Shown: positions 34,329 to 44,584, counted from the first letter of the stretch. The stretch is 64,000 nucleotides of DNA from Bacteroidota bacterium (GCA_023429375.1 JAEYVY010000017.1:1-64000); one strand, 5' to 3'. Notes: generated by a model from the letters alone, not told the origin. Made by a program: numbers and translations.

Positions 34329-37300
34329 TTAGTTAGAGACTTGTACTGAGTCGGTACGAAGGGGAGGGAGGGGGTATTTTTTCCTGCGTTTGAATATCTC
34401 AGAAAAAGTGCTGAAGTCTTTTCTATACATGATTCCAATCCCTTGTGTGGTAGGCGATTGTTTTTGGAAACGGTACATATCATTGGCATGGTTATAGGCT
34501 TTTAACCTTATTTCGCCCGTTTCTGTCAGTTTATATTCCAGATCAAACTCGCCGATAAAGGTGCTTTCTTGGAAGGTATTGTTTCTCACACCGAAGTTAC
34601 CGTTGAATAGCAGCCTATTGTCGAGTAGCTGACTTGAAAGTAACATCTCAAACTCAGGATCGGCTATACCATCCTGGCTGGTACGGATATTAGTACCGAT
34701 CTGTACTTTATCTGTTATGCTATTCAGCATGCTGGATAGTTGTGATGAAATGGCCGACGATGCCACTGCATTCAATTCATTCGAATTGATACCTAAATAG
34801 GCAGGGGTGTAGAATTTATTTAATACAAGCAAGTAAATGATCTGTAATGACATCATCTCGTCAGTATCAACCAACCCTTTGACCAATCGTTCTAATTCTG
34901 TATTTGAACCCGGCAATTGAATGTCGAATCTAATCATAGGGTTACGCAACTGCCCGTTGATATCAAGAATACAATTGACCGGTATATTTGCTCGACCACT
35001 TTGCTCGATCAAGTTTGGATCCAAATCTCCGATATTTGCAGTCAGATTGTAAATGGCGTTTATGTTCATGTTGGCATCGAAAGGATCGCCACGGAAATCA
35101 ATCGTACTACCTTCGCCAATCTTAAAGGCTTTGTGGATCAATTGTTGGAGGCTAAAATTGTAGCTACCACTTTGAATATCCACTCCACCGTACATACGTA
35201 AGTCGGTCTTCGTGCCGTATTCGATTTGTACACTTCCGCTACCCGTTGCCTTTAGTTTATCGCCCGCCGTTGGGTCCATAATCATTTCTGCGGTTGCGTC
35301 AGGAGTGATATCGAGCATCATGTTCATTCGAATTTCGGAACCCTCATTGTCTCCATTTACCGGATTAGGAGATGCGGCTATCAATGTAGAATCGGCAGCG
35401 ATACTGTCCTGTAAAAGCTTTTCTTTCTTGTTGACAAAACTGATGAAGTCGTACTCCGTTACATTGTTTGCTCCCATGAAGTTAAACGATATCGCCGATT
35501 TAGGGGCGCTTTGCATGTTTACGTCGATATTGACAATCTTTTCATTTCCGTGTATTCTGGCTGCTCCGTTACCATATACTGTGCCAAAAATCATAGGATT
35601 TCGTTTTTCAGGCACGTCATATACGAGCATATTTTCAGCATTGATATTGACCGAGAAAATAAAATTGCGGAAGTGATTATGGTTAACCGTAAGATTAACC
35701 TCTCCTTTGTTACCGTTCTTATCTTGAATGGTCATCCCCTTGGCCATAATCTTATCGCTTGTCAGATAGAGCGAATCTGTAAAAGAGTATTTGGTGTTCA
35801 AGAAATCTATGCCTACAATACCGTCACGAACGAAGGCATTCCCTTCGACTAATATGTTTTTAAAGGATCCATGCAAATGGATTAATCCGGAACCATATCC
35901 ACCTATATCCGAGGTGATATTTTCCATGAAAGGTTTCAGAAATGCCAAGTTGATATCATTGGCATCGAAATAGAGGGAAAGGCCCGATTTTTCACCTACA
36001 GGATAGATATATCCATTTACATCCGTCCATGTGCTGTCATTTTTATAGATAGTGCCTAACATGAGGATACCTTGCTGGGTATCATCCCATTCGCTAAATA
36101 GATTGAGCTGACCAAACTCAACCTGATTGAAAGAGAAATTCTTTATTTCGAGGTCGGTATTCAACATTCTACTGTTGAATAAATCCTGCACATTGACGGT
36201 CCCTGTGGCTTTTCCTCCAAACTTCAATACTTCAATATTGACCGTATTAAAGATATAGCTTAGTTCAATATCTTTTAAATCAAGCAGAAGCACGTCTGAG
36301 GGATCTTTTGAAATGGTTCCGTCTATTAATAGATATTCATTGCCACGTGAAGCATAAAAGTTGTCTATACCAATCCGACCGTTCTCGACACTGACTACAC
36401 AAGGGGATATATTCCAAGTGGAGTCATTAATAACCAAATAATTCGGAATGATTGATGTCTCAATTCTTGTTGTCGGTTTTCCGAATTGATCTTCTTCATT
36501 TAAGAAAACAGTAGTGGTACCGAAGCTAGCTTTATAGGTATTATTCTTGTTATTGGCCCAAGTAAGCAAGGTGTTAATCTTGTCATCGTTCGCGTCAGCA
36601 TGTAGATCGATATAATTGCGACCTCCTTTTTTGTTGTAGTTGATTACGCGTAGATTCATATCCATCTCGCCAATCTGATTATCGCAAGTCAAATAGCCGG
36701 ATTCAAACATGGACTTTCCTACATTAAACTTCGGCAGGTAGGCCTCTATTCTGACTTTGTCGTATAGGTTATTGTAAAATCCTGTGATTCTCGCTTGATT
36801 GATAACAGTGACAGGCAGTTTCAATGTGTTGGAGAGAGCTTCCGTATTCTCTACAGTAAGCAGTAGGGAGAAGTTGTTTTCTTCCTGCTTATGGTCTTTT
36901 GTCTGCTTACTTTTGATTAATGTGGGTATATGCTTGTCCAGCGTTTGTAAAAAACTGGGAACAATTGTTTTGAATGAATAGGCCCCTGTTATTTCTCCGT
37001 TGATTATATCAGATTCTATTTGAAGTCTTCTGTCTGATTTATGTCCGGAGGCAGATACTAAGAATTTATCCAGGAAGAACTGCGAAGGGGCGGTGATAAT
37101 TGCAATACTGTCAATTTGAATTTCACCTTCTATATTGTCAATCGAGTTGCCTTTAAAGTCTGCATTTATACTGAATGAGATATCGGGAGATTCATATTTG
37201 TTGGTCAAATTAAGACTGTCCGGACGAAAATGTCTGACATCAGCCGTGAAATTGAAGATTGAATTGCTGCCTAGATTTTGGAATGTTCCTTCGGCCAGTA

Positions 37301-38810
37301 AATAGCCGTTGGGATCATCTATATGTATTTTACCGTCAAATGCATTTTCTTTGAATTTACCGGAAAAATCCAGGTTGTTATAGTTATACCCCAAGTAGTC
37401 GAAATTTAAAATATGGGCATCAATCTGGCCACCGAATTTGCCATTTACTGGACGAATTGCGTCAAGGGTAATATCAAAGCGCACATTGCCGAAAGGATTA
37501 CCTTCTTTAAACAGACGTTTTATTTTCAAGTCGGAGCTTGCTATATGACCCTTTAAGAAAGTTCCAATATTGTTCTTCTTGTCCTGTCCAAAGTTAATGT
37601 CTGTTTCGATGGCACCAATGTCAGACGATAGTTTGCCGTATGCAACCAGATTATCCATGAATCCGGAGATTTCACCATAGAATTTCAACTTGCCGAGTTC
37701 ATTTATTTGCTCTGGAAGTTCAATTGGCTTATCACTGAAACTATTGACTAATCCTTTAATGCCCTCGTTTGTTATTTCCAAACGGCTTACTTGGCCATAG
37801 AGGTATGTCTCTTCAGGAGTTGTAATTCCCTTCAATCCCATTTTTCCTAAGAATTGTACCTTGTTGCTGTAATCGAGCGATAAGCGCTTCAAGTCAATAT
37901 TATTAATATTTCCGGATGCTTCAGCAGAAAAATCAATAATCTCTTTGAATTTGGAAAAAGTGGGAACAAATGCCTTTAAGTCATTGAGGCATACTTTAGA
38001 AGGAGAAATAGTCAGCTTAATAGGGGCATTATCTACCAAATTCTGAATACTATTAATGTCTTTTAAGTCGATTCGTGCTTCTTCAATGCGAAAATCTGTT
38101 TGCGGTAGTTTTAATTGTAGGTTTTGTATCGTTGCACTGTCTTTGTTAGCTTGGATATGGAGCGTGAGTTTTTCGAGTGACAAACCTGAACTTTCATTCA
38201 AGCTCATCTTTTTAATCTGTGCTACTATACTTTTTTCAGTCAGCTCTTTTACGGAAATATTCGCACTGATATTCTTTATGTCAATATGTTTGGTGTTGAA
38301 TTTTCCAGGCGTAGTGGGTGTTGAAAGGATATCATAAGCAAAAGAGCCTCTACGCATAATGATAGAATTGAGCTTCATATCAATATGATTCCTTTTCTTC
38401 ACGGTGTCTTTGCTGGCAAATGCATCAATGACAAACTGAAGGTTTAGTTTATCTTCAGGAGTTTCCTTATTTAGCTTCATGGAGAACCCAAACAGTCGGA
38501 CAGAATTAAAAACAAACTTCTTTTGAAACAGGGGAAGCAGTTCAAATCCGGCAGATACATGAGAGGCCTCGAATAAGACATCTTTATGCTGATCTTCAAG
38601 ATATACGTCTTCTAAGACGATTCTGTTTATCCATTCGATATCTACATTGCCTATCCTAACAGGCACACCAAGGTGGTTGGATAATTCAACTGTAGCTGTT
38701 TCGGCAACCTTATGTTGTATATAAGGTATATTGAGTAGGATGACCGGTATTACGTAGAATATCCAAAAGACAACGAATAAACTGAGAACTATGTATTTTA
38801 ATCCTTTGAT
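34329..38810 (-). CDS. tamB: TamB (DUF490) translocation/assembly protein, non-canonical start
   Basis: A TamB-like protein of about 1493 residues with long beta-taco-type repeats and the conserved C-terminal DUF490 region (PATLGINSN-like PAYLGINSNELNAVASSAIS, then SQLSSMLNS and LEYKLTETGEIRLKAYNHAND). It bridges the periplasm in lipid transport or outer-membrane biogenesis. An ATG is missing: a GTG occurs at 38666, but the frame continues upstream with LKYIVLSLFVVFWIFYVIPV, clearly the expected membrane anchor. I extend to the ATC codon at 38808-38810, where homologues would have Met; a TGA closes the frame at 38847-38849. The -7 box TAGTTTTG lies 21 nt above. Confidence 0.85.
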   Translation of the reverse strand: MKGLKYIVLSLFVVFWIFYVIPVILLNIPYIQHKVAETATVELSNHLGVPVRIGNVDIEWINRIVLEDVYLEDQHKDVLFEASHVSAGFELLPLFQKKFVFNSVRLFGFSMKLNKETPEDKLNLQFVIDAFASKDTVKKRNHIDMKLNSIIMRRGSFAYDILSTPTTPGKFNTKHIDIKNISANISVKELTEKSIVAQIKKMSLNESSGLSLEKLTLHIQANKDSATIQNLQLKLPQTDFRIEEARIDLKDINSIQNLVDNAPIKLTISPSKVCLNDLKAFVPTFSKFKEIIDFSAEASGNINNIDLKRLSLDYSNKVQFLGKMGLKGITTPEETYLYGQVSRLEITNEGIKGLVNSFSDKPIELPEQINELGKLKFYGEISGFMDNLVAYGKLSSDIGAIETDINFGQDKKNNIGTFLKGHIASSDLKIKRLFKEGNPFGNVRFDITLDAIRPVNGKFGGQIDAHILNFDYLGYNYNNLDFSGKFKENAFDGKIHIDDPNGYLLAEGTFQNLGSNSIFNFTADVRHFRPDSLNLTNKYESPDISFSINADFKGNSIDNIEGEIQIDSIAIITAPSQFFLDKFLVSASGHKSDRRLQIESDIINGEITGAYSFKTIVPSFLQTLDKHIPTLIKSKQTKDHKQEENNFSLLLTVENTEALSNTLKLPVTVINQARITGFYNNLYDKVRIEAYLPKFNVGKSMFESGYLTCDNQIGEMDMNLRVINYNKKGGRNYIDLHADANDDKINTLLTWANNKNNTYKASFGTTTVFLNEEDQFGKPTTRIETSIIPNYLVINDSTWNISPCVVSVENGRIGIDNFYASRGNEYLLIDGTISKDPSDVLLLDLKDIELSYIFNTVNIEVLKFGGKATGTVNVQDLFNSRMLNTDLEIKNFSFNQVEFGQLNLFSEWDDTQQGILMLGTIYKNDSTWTDVNGYIYPVGEKSGLSLYFDANDINLAFLKPFMENITSDIGGYGSGLIHLHGSFKNILVEGNAFVRDGIVGIDFLNTKYSFTDSLYLTSDKIMAKGMTIQDKNGNKGEVNLTVNHNHFRNFIFSVNINAENMLVYDVPEKRNPMIFGTVYGNGAARIHGNEKIVNIDVNMQSAPKSAISFNFMGANNVTEYDFISFVNKKEKLLQDSIAADSTLIAASPNPVNGDNEGSEIRMNMMLDITPDATAEMIMDPTAGDKLKATGSGSVQIEYGTKTDLRMYGGVDIQSGSYNFSLQQLIHKAFKIGEGSTIDFRGDPFDANMNINAIYNLTANIGDLDPNLIEQSGRANIPVNCILDINGQLRNPMIRFDIQLPGSNTELERLVKGLVDTDEMMSLQIIYLLVLNKFYTPAYLGINSNELNAVASSAISSQLSSMLNSITDKVQIGTNIRTSQDGIADPEFEMLLSSQLLDNRLLFNGNFGVRNNTFQESTFIGEFDLEYKLTETGEIRLKAYNHANDMYRFQKQSPTTQGIGIMYRKDFSTFSEIFKRRKKYPLPPLRTDSVQVSN

Positions 38811-38830
38811 AGTGCAATCTTTTTGATTTA

Positions 38831-38838
38831 CAAAACTA
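38831..38838 (-). promoter_or_regulatory. -7 box of tamB
   Basis: Minus strand TAGTTTTG, match to TAnnTTTG. It limits translation start candidates to downstream codons, among which no ATG, GTG or TTG precedes the membrane anchor. Confidence 0.55.
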
Positions 38839-38883
38839 CAATATAATCATGATAGAATTGGTTAATTAAGTAGAAAAAGGGCA

Positions 38884-38925
38884 TAAAAAAAAGAGTAGTA
38901 AGATTGGCTTACTACTCTTTTTATA
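38884..38925 (-). terminator. Terminator of ompA
   Basis: AAGAGTAGTAAG (38891-38902) and CTTACTACTCTT (38908-38919) form a perfect 12-bp stem; on minus an eight-T run follows. Confidence 0.9.
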
Positions 38926-38958
38926 TTTTTTGATTAACAATAAGTTAATCGAAGAGTT

Positions 38959-40119
38959 TTAATTGTTAGCTCTCATGATAACAACACGATTCCAGTTGTT
39001 TTCGTTATATGGTTGTTCGTCAGAACCTTTCCACTCGATAGTGATTTGGTTAGAGTTAATACCATATTTTTCGATCAATTCTTTAGCAACCGCTCTTGCA
39101 CGTTTTTCTGACAGTGACAAGTTGTAAGAAGAAGTTCCTGTTTTCTTATCAGCATAACCGATAACTTTGATAGGAGCATTCTTTTCTTTCATGAATTCAG
39201 CTGTGTTGTAAATGTTGATTTGTTGGTTTTTGTCAATTTTAGCGCTGTTCAAACGGAAGTAAACAACATTTTCTGAGTAGTTGTTGATTACTGTAGGAGC
39301 AACTTCTTCACATTCTGGGCAAGAAACCGGACGTTTGCTTAATTCGTCGTTTTCAGCACGTAATGCGTTGATTTGGCTGTTCAAGTCGTTCAACAATGCA
39401 TAGTCCATTGGTTGAAGAACTTCGAAATCAGTCTTACCAAGTTTGAAGTTCAAACCTGCTGTAACTTGACCAACGCGGTCTGTTGTATGACCTTTTTGTA
39501 CACGGTTGAAGTGTTCTTGTAATAAAACATATTGACCTTCGATGTTCAAATCAACACGCTTGCTTAAGCGGAATGACATGATAGCACCTAAGTTAATAGT
39601 TGGAGTTTCAGATCTGTTATAGTTAACTTTACCATTAGTAGTTTCAATATTTTTACCAGATCTAACACCGTAACCGATACCAGCGAATGGAATGAAACGG
39701 AATACTTTGCTTTCTTTGTAAGGAGCCCAATAGTTAGTTACGTCCCACAAAATATCCAAGTGAGGATTCAACCAGTAAGCCTTTAATTCAGTAGTTCCAT
39801 TAGGGTTAACGAAACTTTTCATTGGTCCTCCGTTAAATTGTAAACGAGCACCCCAATATGGGTTGTACCATTTACCAAATGAAACTTGAGGAGCAATATT
39901 TATTCTATCTCCAAAGTCGGCTTCAGCATTATCATCACCAAACAAAACATTTCCACCAACACCTAAAGTGATAAACCAATTATCACCAGCTTTGTTCTTT
40001 TTGAAATTTGTTTTAGAACCGTTTTCTGTACTGTAGCCAATTTGTGGTTGGTACTCTTGTGCAGATACCGATAAAACAAAAACAGATAACAAAGCCAATA
40101 CTAAACTCTTTGTTTTCAT
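38959..40119 (-). CDS. OmpA family outer-membrane protein
   Basis: A 386-residue protein. After a signal peptide (residues ~1-20, SVSAQ) there is an eight-strand-like barrel (~30-235), a short linker with coiled coil (LNSQINALRAENDEL) and CPEC, and a C-terminal OmpA peptidoglycan-binding domain (~285-386) with VIGYADKKTGTSSYNLSLSEKRARAV. It links outer membrane to cell wall. The strong promoter, long leader and strong terminator suggest abundant expression, as for the major OmpA proteins of Bacteroides. Confidence 0.92.
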   Translation of the reverse strand: MKTKSLVLALLSVFVLSVSAQEYQPQIGYSTENGSKTNFKKNKAGDNWFITLGVGGNVLFGDDNAEADFGDRINIAPQVSFGKWYNPYWGARLQFNGGPMKSFVNPNGTTELKAYWLNPHLDILWDVTNYWAPYKESKVFRFIPFAGIGYGVRSGKNIETTNGKVNYNRSETPTINLGAIMSFRLSKRVDLNIEGQYVLLQEHFNRVQKGHTTDRVGQVTAGLNFKLGKTDFEVLQPMDYALLNDLNSQINALRAENDELSKRPVSCPECEEVAPTVINNYSENVVYFRLNSAKIDKNQQINIYNTAEFMKEKNAPIKVIGYADKKTGTSSYNLSLSEKRARAVAKELIEKYGINSNQITIEWKGSDEQPYNENNWNRVVIMRANN

Positions 40120-40186
40120 ATTTCTCTCATTTTAAATTAAACAATCTATATTTTTCCCTTATACTATTTAAACGAATTAAACGAAG

Positions 40187-40216
40187 CAAAATTAACGCTT
40201 TTTTGTATTAAAACAA
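40187..40216 (-). promoter_or_regulatory. Promoter of ompA
   Basis: On minus, TTG (40216-40214), 19 nt, then TAATTTTG (40194-40187): canonical. The leader is about 60 nt. Confidence 0.8.
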
Positions 40217-40239
40217 ATAAAAAACCTAAAAAGTTCATG

Positions 40240-41391
40240 TTACTCAAAATAGTTTAGTATCTGATATCCTCCGTTTTTCAGGTAAGATTCCTTCTTCATC
40301 AGCTTAATATCTGATGAGACCATGTCAGAAACAAGAGCTTTTAAATCATACTTGGGTTCCCACCCAAGTTGTTTTCTTGCTTTGCTGGCATCACCGATTA
40401 ACAGCTCAACTTCAGTGGGACGGAAATATTGAGGATCAACACCAACTACTTTTTGACCGATCCTATGTGTGATGTTTTCCGCGTATTCATCACCTACCTT
40501 GTCTTTAAATGTTTTTTCGTTTACGTCTCTTAAAATAGCTATTTCATCAACTCCCTCGTTTTCAAATTCAATGTGCAGGCCAACTTCCTCGAATGACATG
40601 GTTATGAAATCACGAATTGTTGTTGTTTGACCTGTCGCAATAACATAGTCGTCGGGTTGATCTTGTTGGAGTATGAGGTACATTGCTTTGATGTAATCTT
40701 TAGCATGTCCCCAGTCCCTTTTAGCAGATAGGTTACCCATAAATATATTGTCCTGCATACCTAATGCTATGCGGGAAACGGCACGGGTAACTTTACGTGT
40801 CACGAAAGTTTCTCCTCTTAATGGCGATTCATGGTTAAATAATATACCATTGGAAGCATGCATTTTGTAGGCTTCACGATAGTTTACAGTAATCCAGTAT
40901 CCATATAACTTAGCTACCGCATAGGGGCTTCTTGGATAGAACGGCGTAGTTTCTTTCTGGGGAACTTCTTGAACTAGACCGTATAGCTCTGACGTAGAGG
41001 CTTGATAAATACGTGTCTTTGCAGTCAGATTGAGAAGACGTACAGCTTCCAGAATTCGAAGAACACCCAAACCATCGGCATTAGCTGTGTATTCAGGGGT
41101 ATCAAAACTAACTTTAACGTGACTCATGGCTGCAAGGTTGTAAATCTCGTCAGGTTGCGTCTCTCCGATAATACGGGTTAAATTGAGGCTGTCCGTAAGA
41201 TCGCCATAATGGAGTATGAGATTTCTGTTTTGTACGTGCGGATCTTGGTAAAGATGATCGATTCTTTCTGTATTAAACATAGATGATCTTCTTTTTATAC
41301 CGTGTACTGTATACCCTTTTTTTATTAAATATTCAGCAAGATAGGCGCCGTCTTGGCCCGTAATGCCGGTTATTAATGCAACTTTTCCCAT
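40240..41391 (-). CDS. gmd: GDP-mannose 4,6-dehydratase
   Basis: A 383-residue extended SDR. The cofactor motif GITGQDGAYLAEYLIKKG begins at residue 8; the active site is in STSELYGLVQEVP and YPRSPYAVAKLYGYW. It makes GDP-4-keto-6-deoxymannose, the substrate of the next enzyme upstream in the operon (fcl), and so serves GDP-L-fucose synthesis for surface glycans. It lies 12 nt after fcl. No strong terminator is visible before the ompA promoter. Confidence 0.95.
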   Translation of the reverse strand: MGKVALITGITGQDGAYLAEYLIKKGYTVHGIKRRSSMFNTERIDHLYQDPHVQNRNLILHYGDLTDSLNLTRIIGETQPDEIYNLAAMSHVKVSFDTPEYTANADGLGVLRILEAVRLLNLTAKTRIYQASTSELYGLVQEVPQKETTPFYPRSPYAVAKLYGYWITVNYREAYKMHASNGILFNHESPLRGETFVTRKVTRAVSRIALGMQDNIFMGNLSAKRDWGHAKDYIKAMYLILQQDQPDDYVIATGQTTTIRDFITMSFEEVGLHIEFENEGVDEIAILRDVNEKTFKDKVGDEYAENITHRIGQKVVGVDPQYFRPTEVELLIGDASKARKQLGWEPKYDLKALVSDMVSSDIKLMKKESYLKNGGYQILNYFE

Positions 41392-41403
41392 TATATTTTT
41401 GTA

Positions 41404-42486
41404 TTAATGCTTATAAATACTATCCATATACCATTTGAAGAGGCGCTCTACACCTTCTTCAATTTCTATAGTGTGATGCCAGCCCAGCTGGTTTAATTTC
41501 GATACATCAGTTAGTTTACGTAAGGTTCCGTCAGGCTTATCTGAATTGAAAACCAGATTGCCATTATATCCAATTGTCTTTTGAGCCAATAAGGCTACTT
41601 CCCTAATCGAAATTTCTTTGCCTGTACCAATATTAATATGTGTATTTCTGATTTCTTTAGTGTCTGTTATAAGATCTTTGAAATCCACCTTTTCCATAAT
41701 AAATACGCAGGCGTCAGCCATTTCTTCGCTCCATAAGAATTCACGCATGGGTTTTCCTGTTCCCCAAAGTTCGATATGGTCTTGTGTAATTCCGTACTTG
41801 TTTAACTTCTCAACAATTTCAGTTTCAGAAGAGTTCCCATTAACTCCTTCCACGGGCCGAACATTCAAATCGTCTCTTAATGCCTTCATATTTCCTGTGT
41901 TATAGCAATGTGCTAAATACAGTTTTCTGATGATAGCAGGTAATACATGTGATGTCTCTAGATTGAAATTGTCATTCGGTCCATACAAGTTGGTAGGCAT
42001 GACAGCAATATAGTTGGTTCCATATTGTAAGTTGTAACTTTCGCACATCTTAATCCCTGCAATCTTTGCGATGGCATAAGGTTCGTTTGTGTATTCGAGT
42101 GGGGAAGTTAGCAAACAGGACTCAGGCATGGGCTGTGGTGCTTCGCGTGGATAAATACACGTACTTCCAAGGAAAAGTAGCTTCTTTACCTTATTCAGAT
42201 AGGAAGCATGGATAACATTGTTTTGAATCATCAAGTTGATGTAAATGAAATCCGCACGATATTTAGAGTTCGCCATAATCCCACCTACGTGAGCCGCAGA
42301 AAGGAATACATATTCTGGTTGTTCTTTAGAAAAGAATTGATTAACGGCTTCTTGGTTTGTCAAATCTAATTCGGCATGTGTCCTTAATACAAAATTGGTG
42401 TAGCCTCTTTCTCTTAAGTTTTTAAGAATGGCAGAACCAACCAGACCTCGGTGCCCGGCGATAAAAATTTTGCTATTTAAATTCAT
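41404..42486 (-). CDS. fcl: GDP-L-fucose synthase
   Basis: A 360-residue epimerase/reductase. Motifs are GHRGLVGSAI near the N-terminus, LGSTCIYP and the catalytic Tyr-x3-Lys in EPYAIAKIAGIKMCE, and MPTNLYGPNDNF. Length exceeds the E. coli enzyme (321) because of an insertion around residues 205-235, a region that includes VEGVNGNSSETEIVEKL. It produces GDP-L-fucose with gmd, and lies 5 nt after rfbA. Confidence 0.94.
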   Translation of the reverse strand: MNLNSKIFIAGHRGLVGSAILKNLRERGYTNFVLRTHAELDLTNQEAVNQFFSKEQPEYVFLSAAHVGGIMANSKYRADFIYINLMIQNNVIHASYLNKVKKLLFLGSTCIYPREAPQPMPESCLLTSPLEYTNEPYAIAKIAGIKMCESYNLQYGTNYIAVMPTNLYGPNDNFNLETSHVLPAIIRKLYLAHCYNTGNMKALRDDLNVRPVEGVNGNSSETEIVEKLNKYGITQDHIELWGTGKPMREFLWSEEMADACVFIMEKVDFKDLITDTKEIRNTHINIGTGKEISIREVALLAQKTIGYNGNLVFNSDKPDGTLRKLTDVSKLNQLGWHHTIEIEEGVERLFKWYMDSIYKH

Positions 42487-42491
42487 TGGAT

Positions 42492-43367
42492 TTATTTTTC
42501 TAATAATCTCAATAGATATTGTCCGTATTGATTTTTAGCCATTATATTAGCTACCTCCTTTAGTTTAGCTTTGTCGATCCATCCTTGGTTATAGGCTATC
42601 TCTTCAAGGCAGGCTATTTTCAAACCTTGTCTTTTTTCAATGACTTCAATGAATGTGGATGCTTCTGAAAGGGAGTCATGTGTTCCCGTATCCAACCAGG
42701 CAAATCCACGTCCCAGGATTTCAACCTTTAATTCGTTGTCGTTCAGGAATTCCTGATTAACGGTCGTGATTTCCAACTCACCACGGTGGGAGGGTTTTAT
42801 TTGACCGGCTACTTTCACTACTTTGTTGGGGTAGAAATAGAGTCCGACAACTGCATAATTTGATTTTGGATTAGCAGGCTTCTCTTCGATACTAAGCACA
42901 TTGCCGTGTTCATCAAACTCGGCTACTCCATAGCGTTCGGGATCGTTTACGTAATAACCGAATACCGTCGCCTTATTTTCTTCTTCTACATTTTTTACAG
43001 CCCTTTTCAACATGGCTGTAAAGTTTTGTCCATAAAAGATATTATCGCCCAAAACCAAGCATGCCGAATCATTGCCGATAAAATCTGCTCCAATGATAAA
43101 CGCTTGTGCTAAGCCGTCGGGTGAAGGTTGTTCTGCGTATTCGAAATGCACACCATAATCTGAACCGTCTCCAAGTAATCTTTGAAAACCAGGTAGGTCG
43201 TGCGGGGTCGAAATAATTAGGATATCCCTGATTCCTGCTAACATGAGTACAGAAATAGGGTAATAAATCATGGGCTTGTCAAAAATAGGCAAAAGTTGTT
43301 TGGATACTCCTTTTGTGATTGGGTATAAACGAGTACCTGATCCTCCGGCTAACACAATACCTTTCAT
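42492..43367 (-). CDS. rfbA: Glucose-1-phosphate thymidylyltransferase
   Basis: A 291-residue nucleotidyltransferase with the signature GGSGTRLYPITKGVSKQLLP at residue 8 and later CLVLGDNIFYGQ and FAWLDTGTHDSL. It makes dTDP-glucose, the precursor of dTDP-rhamnose. Partners rfbBCD are not in the window. It is co-directional with fcl and gmd in a surface-glycan nucleotide-sugar operon. Confidence 0.95.
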   Translation of the reverse strand: MKGIVLAGGSGTRLYPITKGVSKQLLPIFDKPMIYYPISVLMLAGIRDILIISTPHDLPGFQRLLGDGSDYGVHFEYAEQPSPDGLAQAFIIGADFIGNDSACLVLGDNIFYGQNFTAMLKRAVKNVEEENKATVFGYYVNDPERYGVAEFDEHGNVLSIEEKPANPKSNYAVVGLYFYPNKVVKVAGQIKPSHRGELEITTVNQEFLNDNELKVEILGRGFAWLDTGTHDSLSEASTFIEVIEKRQGLKIACLEEIAYNQGWIDKAKLKEVANIMAKNQYGQYLLRLLEK

Positions 43368-43398
43368 ATGTAATCTTTTTGGTTTAAGACAAAATAAG

Positions 43399-44040
43399 TT
43401 ATTTGTTTCTGTTTCTCCAAACTTCTACTACACCAGGAATGACGGAAATAACGATAATGAGCACAATAAGTAGTTTCAGGTTGTTTTGTACGAATTCCAA
43501 TCCGCCAAAGAAATATCCTGCATACATGAATAAAGATACCCATACGATTCCACCTGTGATGTTAAAGAGTCCGAATCTTTTATAGCACATGTTGCCCATT
43601 CCGGCAACGAACGGTGCGAATGTACGGATAATAGGAACGAAACGGGCTAATATAATAGTCTTACCACCGTGTTTTTCGTAAAACTGATGTGTTTTCTCGA
43701 GATAACTTTGTTTGAATATTTTGGAGTCTGGATTGCTAAATAGCTTTTCTCCGAAGAATTTACCTATTAAGTAATTAGTCAAATCACCTAAGATTGCAGC
43801 TGCACAAAGCAATAAAACCATCAGGTGTACATTGATATCATTATCGCCTAATGATGCTAATGCTCCGGCAACAAATAGGAGTGAATCTCCCGGCAAAAAT
43901 GGAGTTACTACTAAGCCTGTTTCGCAGAATATAATTAAAAATAGAATGGCATAAATCCATATTCCGTAGTTAGCGACAAGTTCAGCGAGGTGAGCATCAA
44001 TATGAAGAATGAAATCAAAGAGATACTGGATTATTTCCAT
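43399..44040 (-). CDS. DedA family membrane protein
   Basis: A 213-residue inner-membrane protein with DedA motifs: FCETGLVVTPFLPGDSLLFVAGALA, ILGDLTNYLIGKFFGEKLF and GGKTIILARFVPIIRTFAPFVAGMGNM. DedA proteins act as lipid (undecaprenyl-phosphate or PE) flippases needed for envelope and proton homeostasis. It sits 31 nt upstream of rfbA, in line with a role in lipid-carrier recycling for glycan export. Confidence 0.92.
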   Translation of the reverse strand: MEIIQYLFDFILHIDAHLAELVANYGIWIYAILFLIIFCETGLVVTPFLPGDSLLFVAGALASLGDNDINVHLMVLLLCAAAILGDLTNYLIGKFFGEKLFSNPDSKIFKQSYLEKTHQFYEKHGGKTIILARFVPIIRTFAPFVAGMGNMCYKRFGLFNITGGIVWVSLFMYAGYFFGGLEFVQNNLKLLIVLIIVISVIPGVVEVWRNRNK

Positions 44041-44106
44041 ATTTTTATTTTACATTTTAATCGTAGGACGCAATCTTATGTAGATCGAATCCTTGTTTTA
44101 CAAATG

Positions 44107-44114
44107 CAAACTTA
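44107..44114 (-). promoter_or_regulatory. -7 box of the dedA-rfbA-fcl-gmd operon
   Basis: Minus strand TAAGTTTG, match to TAnnTTTG, about 66 nt before the dedA start. Confidence 0.5.
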
Positions 44115-44209
44115 GGTAAAAAAATAGAAAAGTAAGGACTAAAGAAGCCTTCAATATTGAAATAATCTAGATTTATTATAGAGTTTGATAAATAAAGAAG
44201 TTGGTTTTG

Positions 44210-44584
44210 TTACTTTTTAAATACCAGATAAACGGAAGCGATTAAAAGTAAGAACGCTAGATAATGGTTCCATCTTAATACTTCAGAACGGAAAAATATG
44301 GTAGAGAAAATAACAAAAACGCTTAAGCTAACGACTTCTTGAATAACCTTTAGTTGAATGAGTGAAAAGGGACCGCCATTCTCTTGAAAGCCGACACGAT
44401 TAGCCGGAACCTGAAAACAGTATTCAAAGAAAGCAACGCCCCAGCTGATACCTATAATTGCAAGAAGAGGAAGAGTGGAAAACCAAGAAAATTCTTTCAT
44501 TCTAAGATGGCCATACCAAGCAAGTGTCATGAAAATGTTGGAAATAACAAGCATTCCAATAACGTAAAACCCCGTAAGATTCAT
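44210..44584 (-). CDS. DUF486 (DMT-like) small membrane protein
   Basis: A 124-residue protein with four hydrophobic segments, with AWYGHLRMKEFSWF and FFEYCFQVPANRVGF typical of DUF486, a short relative of the drug/metabolite transporters. The substrate is unknown. It stands alone between dedA and tRNA-His. Confidence 0.85.
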   Translation of the reverse strand: MNLTGFYVIGMLVISNIFMTLAWYGHLRMKEFSWFSTLPLLAIIGISWGVAFFEYCFQVPANRVGFQENGGPFSLIQLKVIQEVVSLSVFVIFSTIFFRSEVLRWNHYLAFLLLIASVYLVFKK

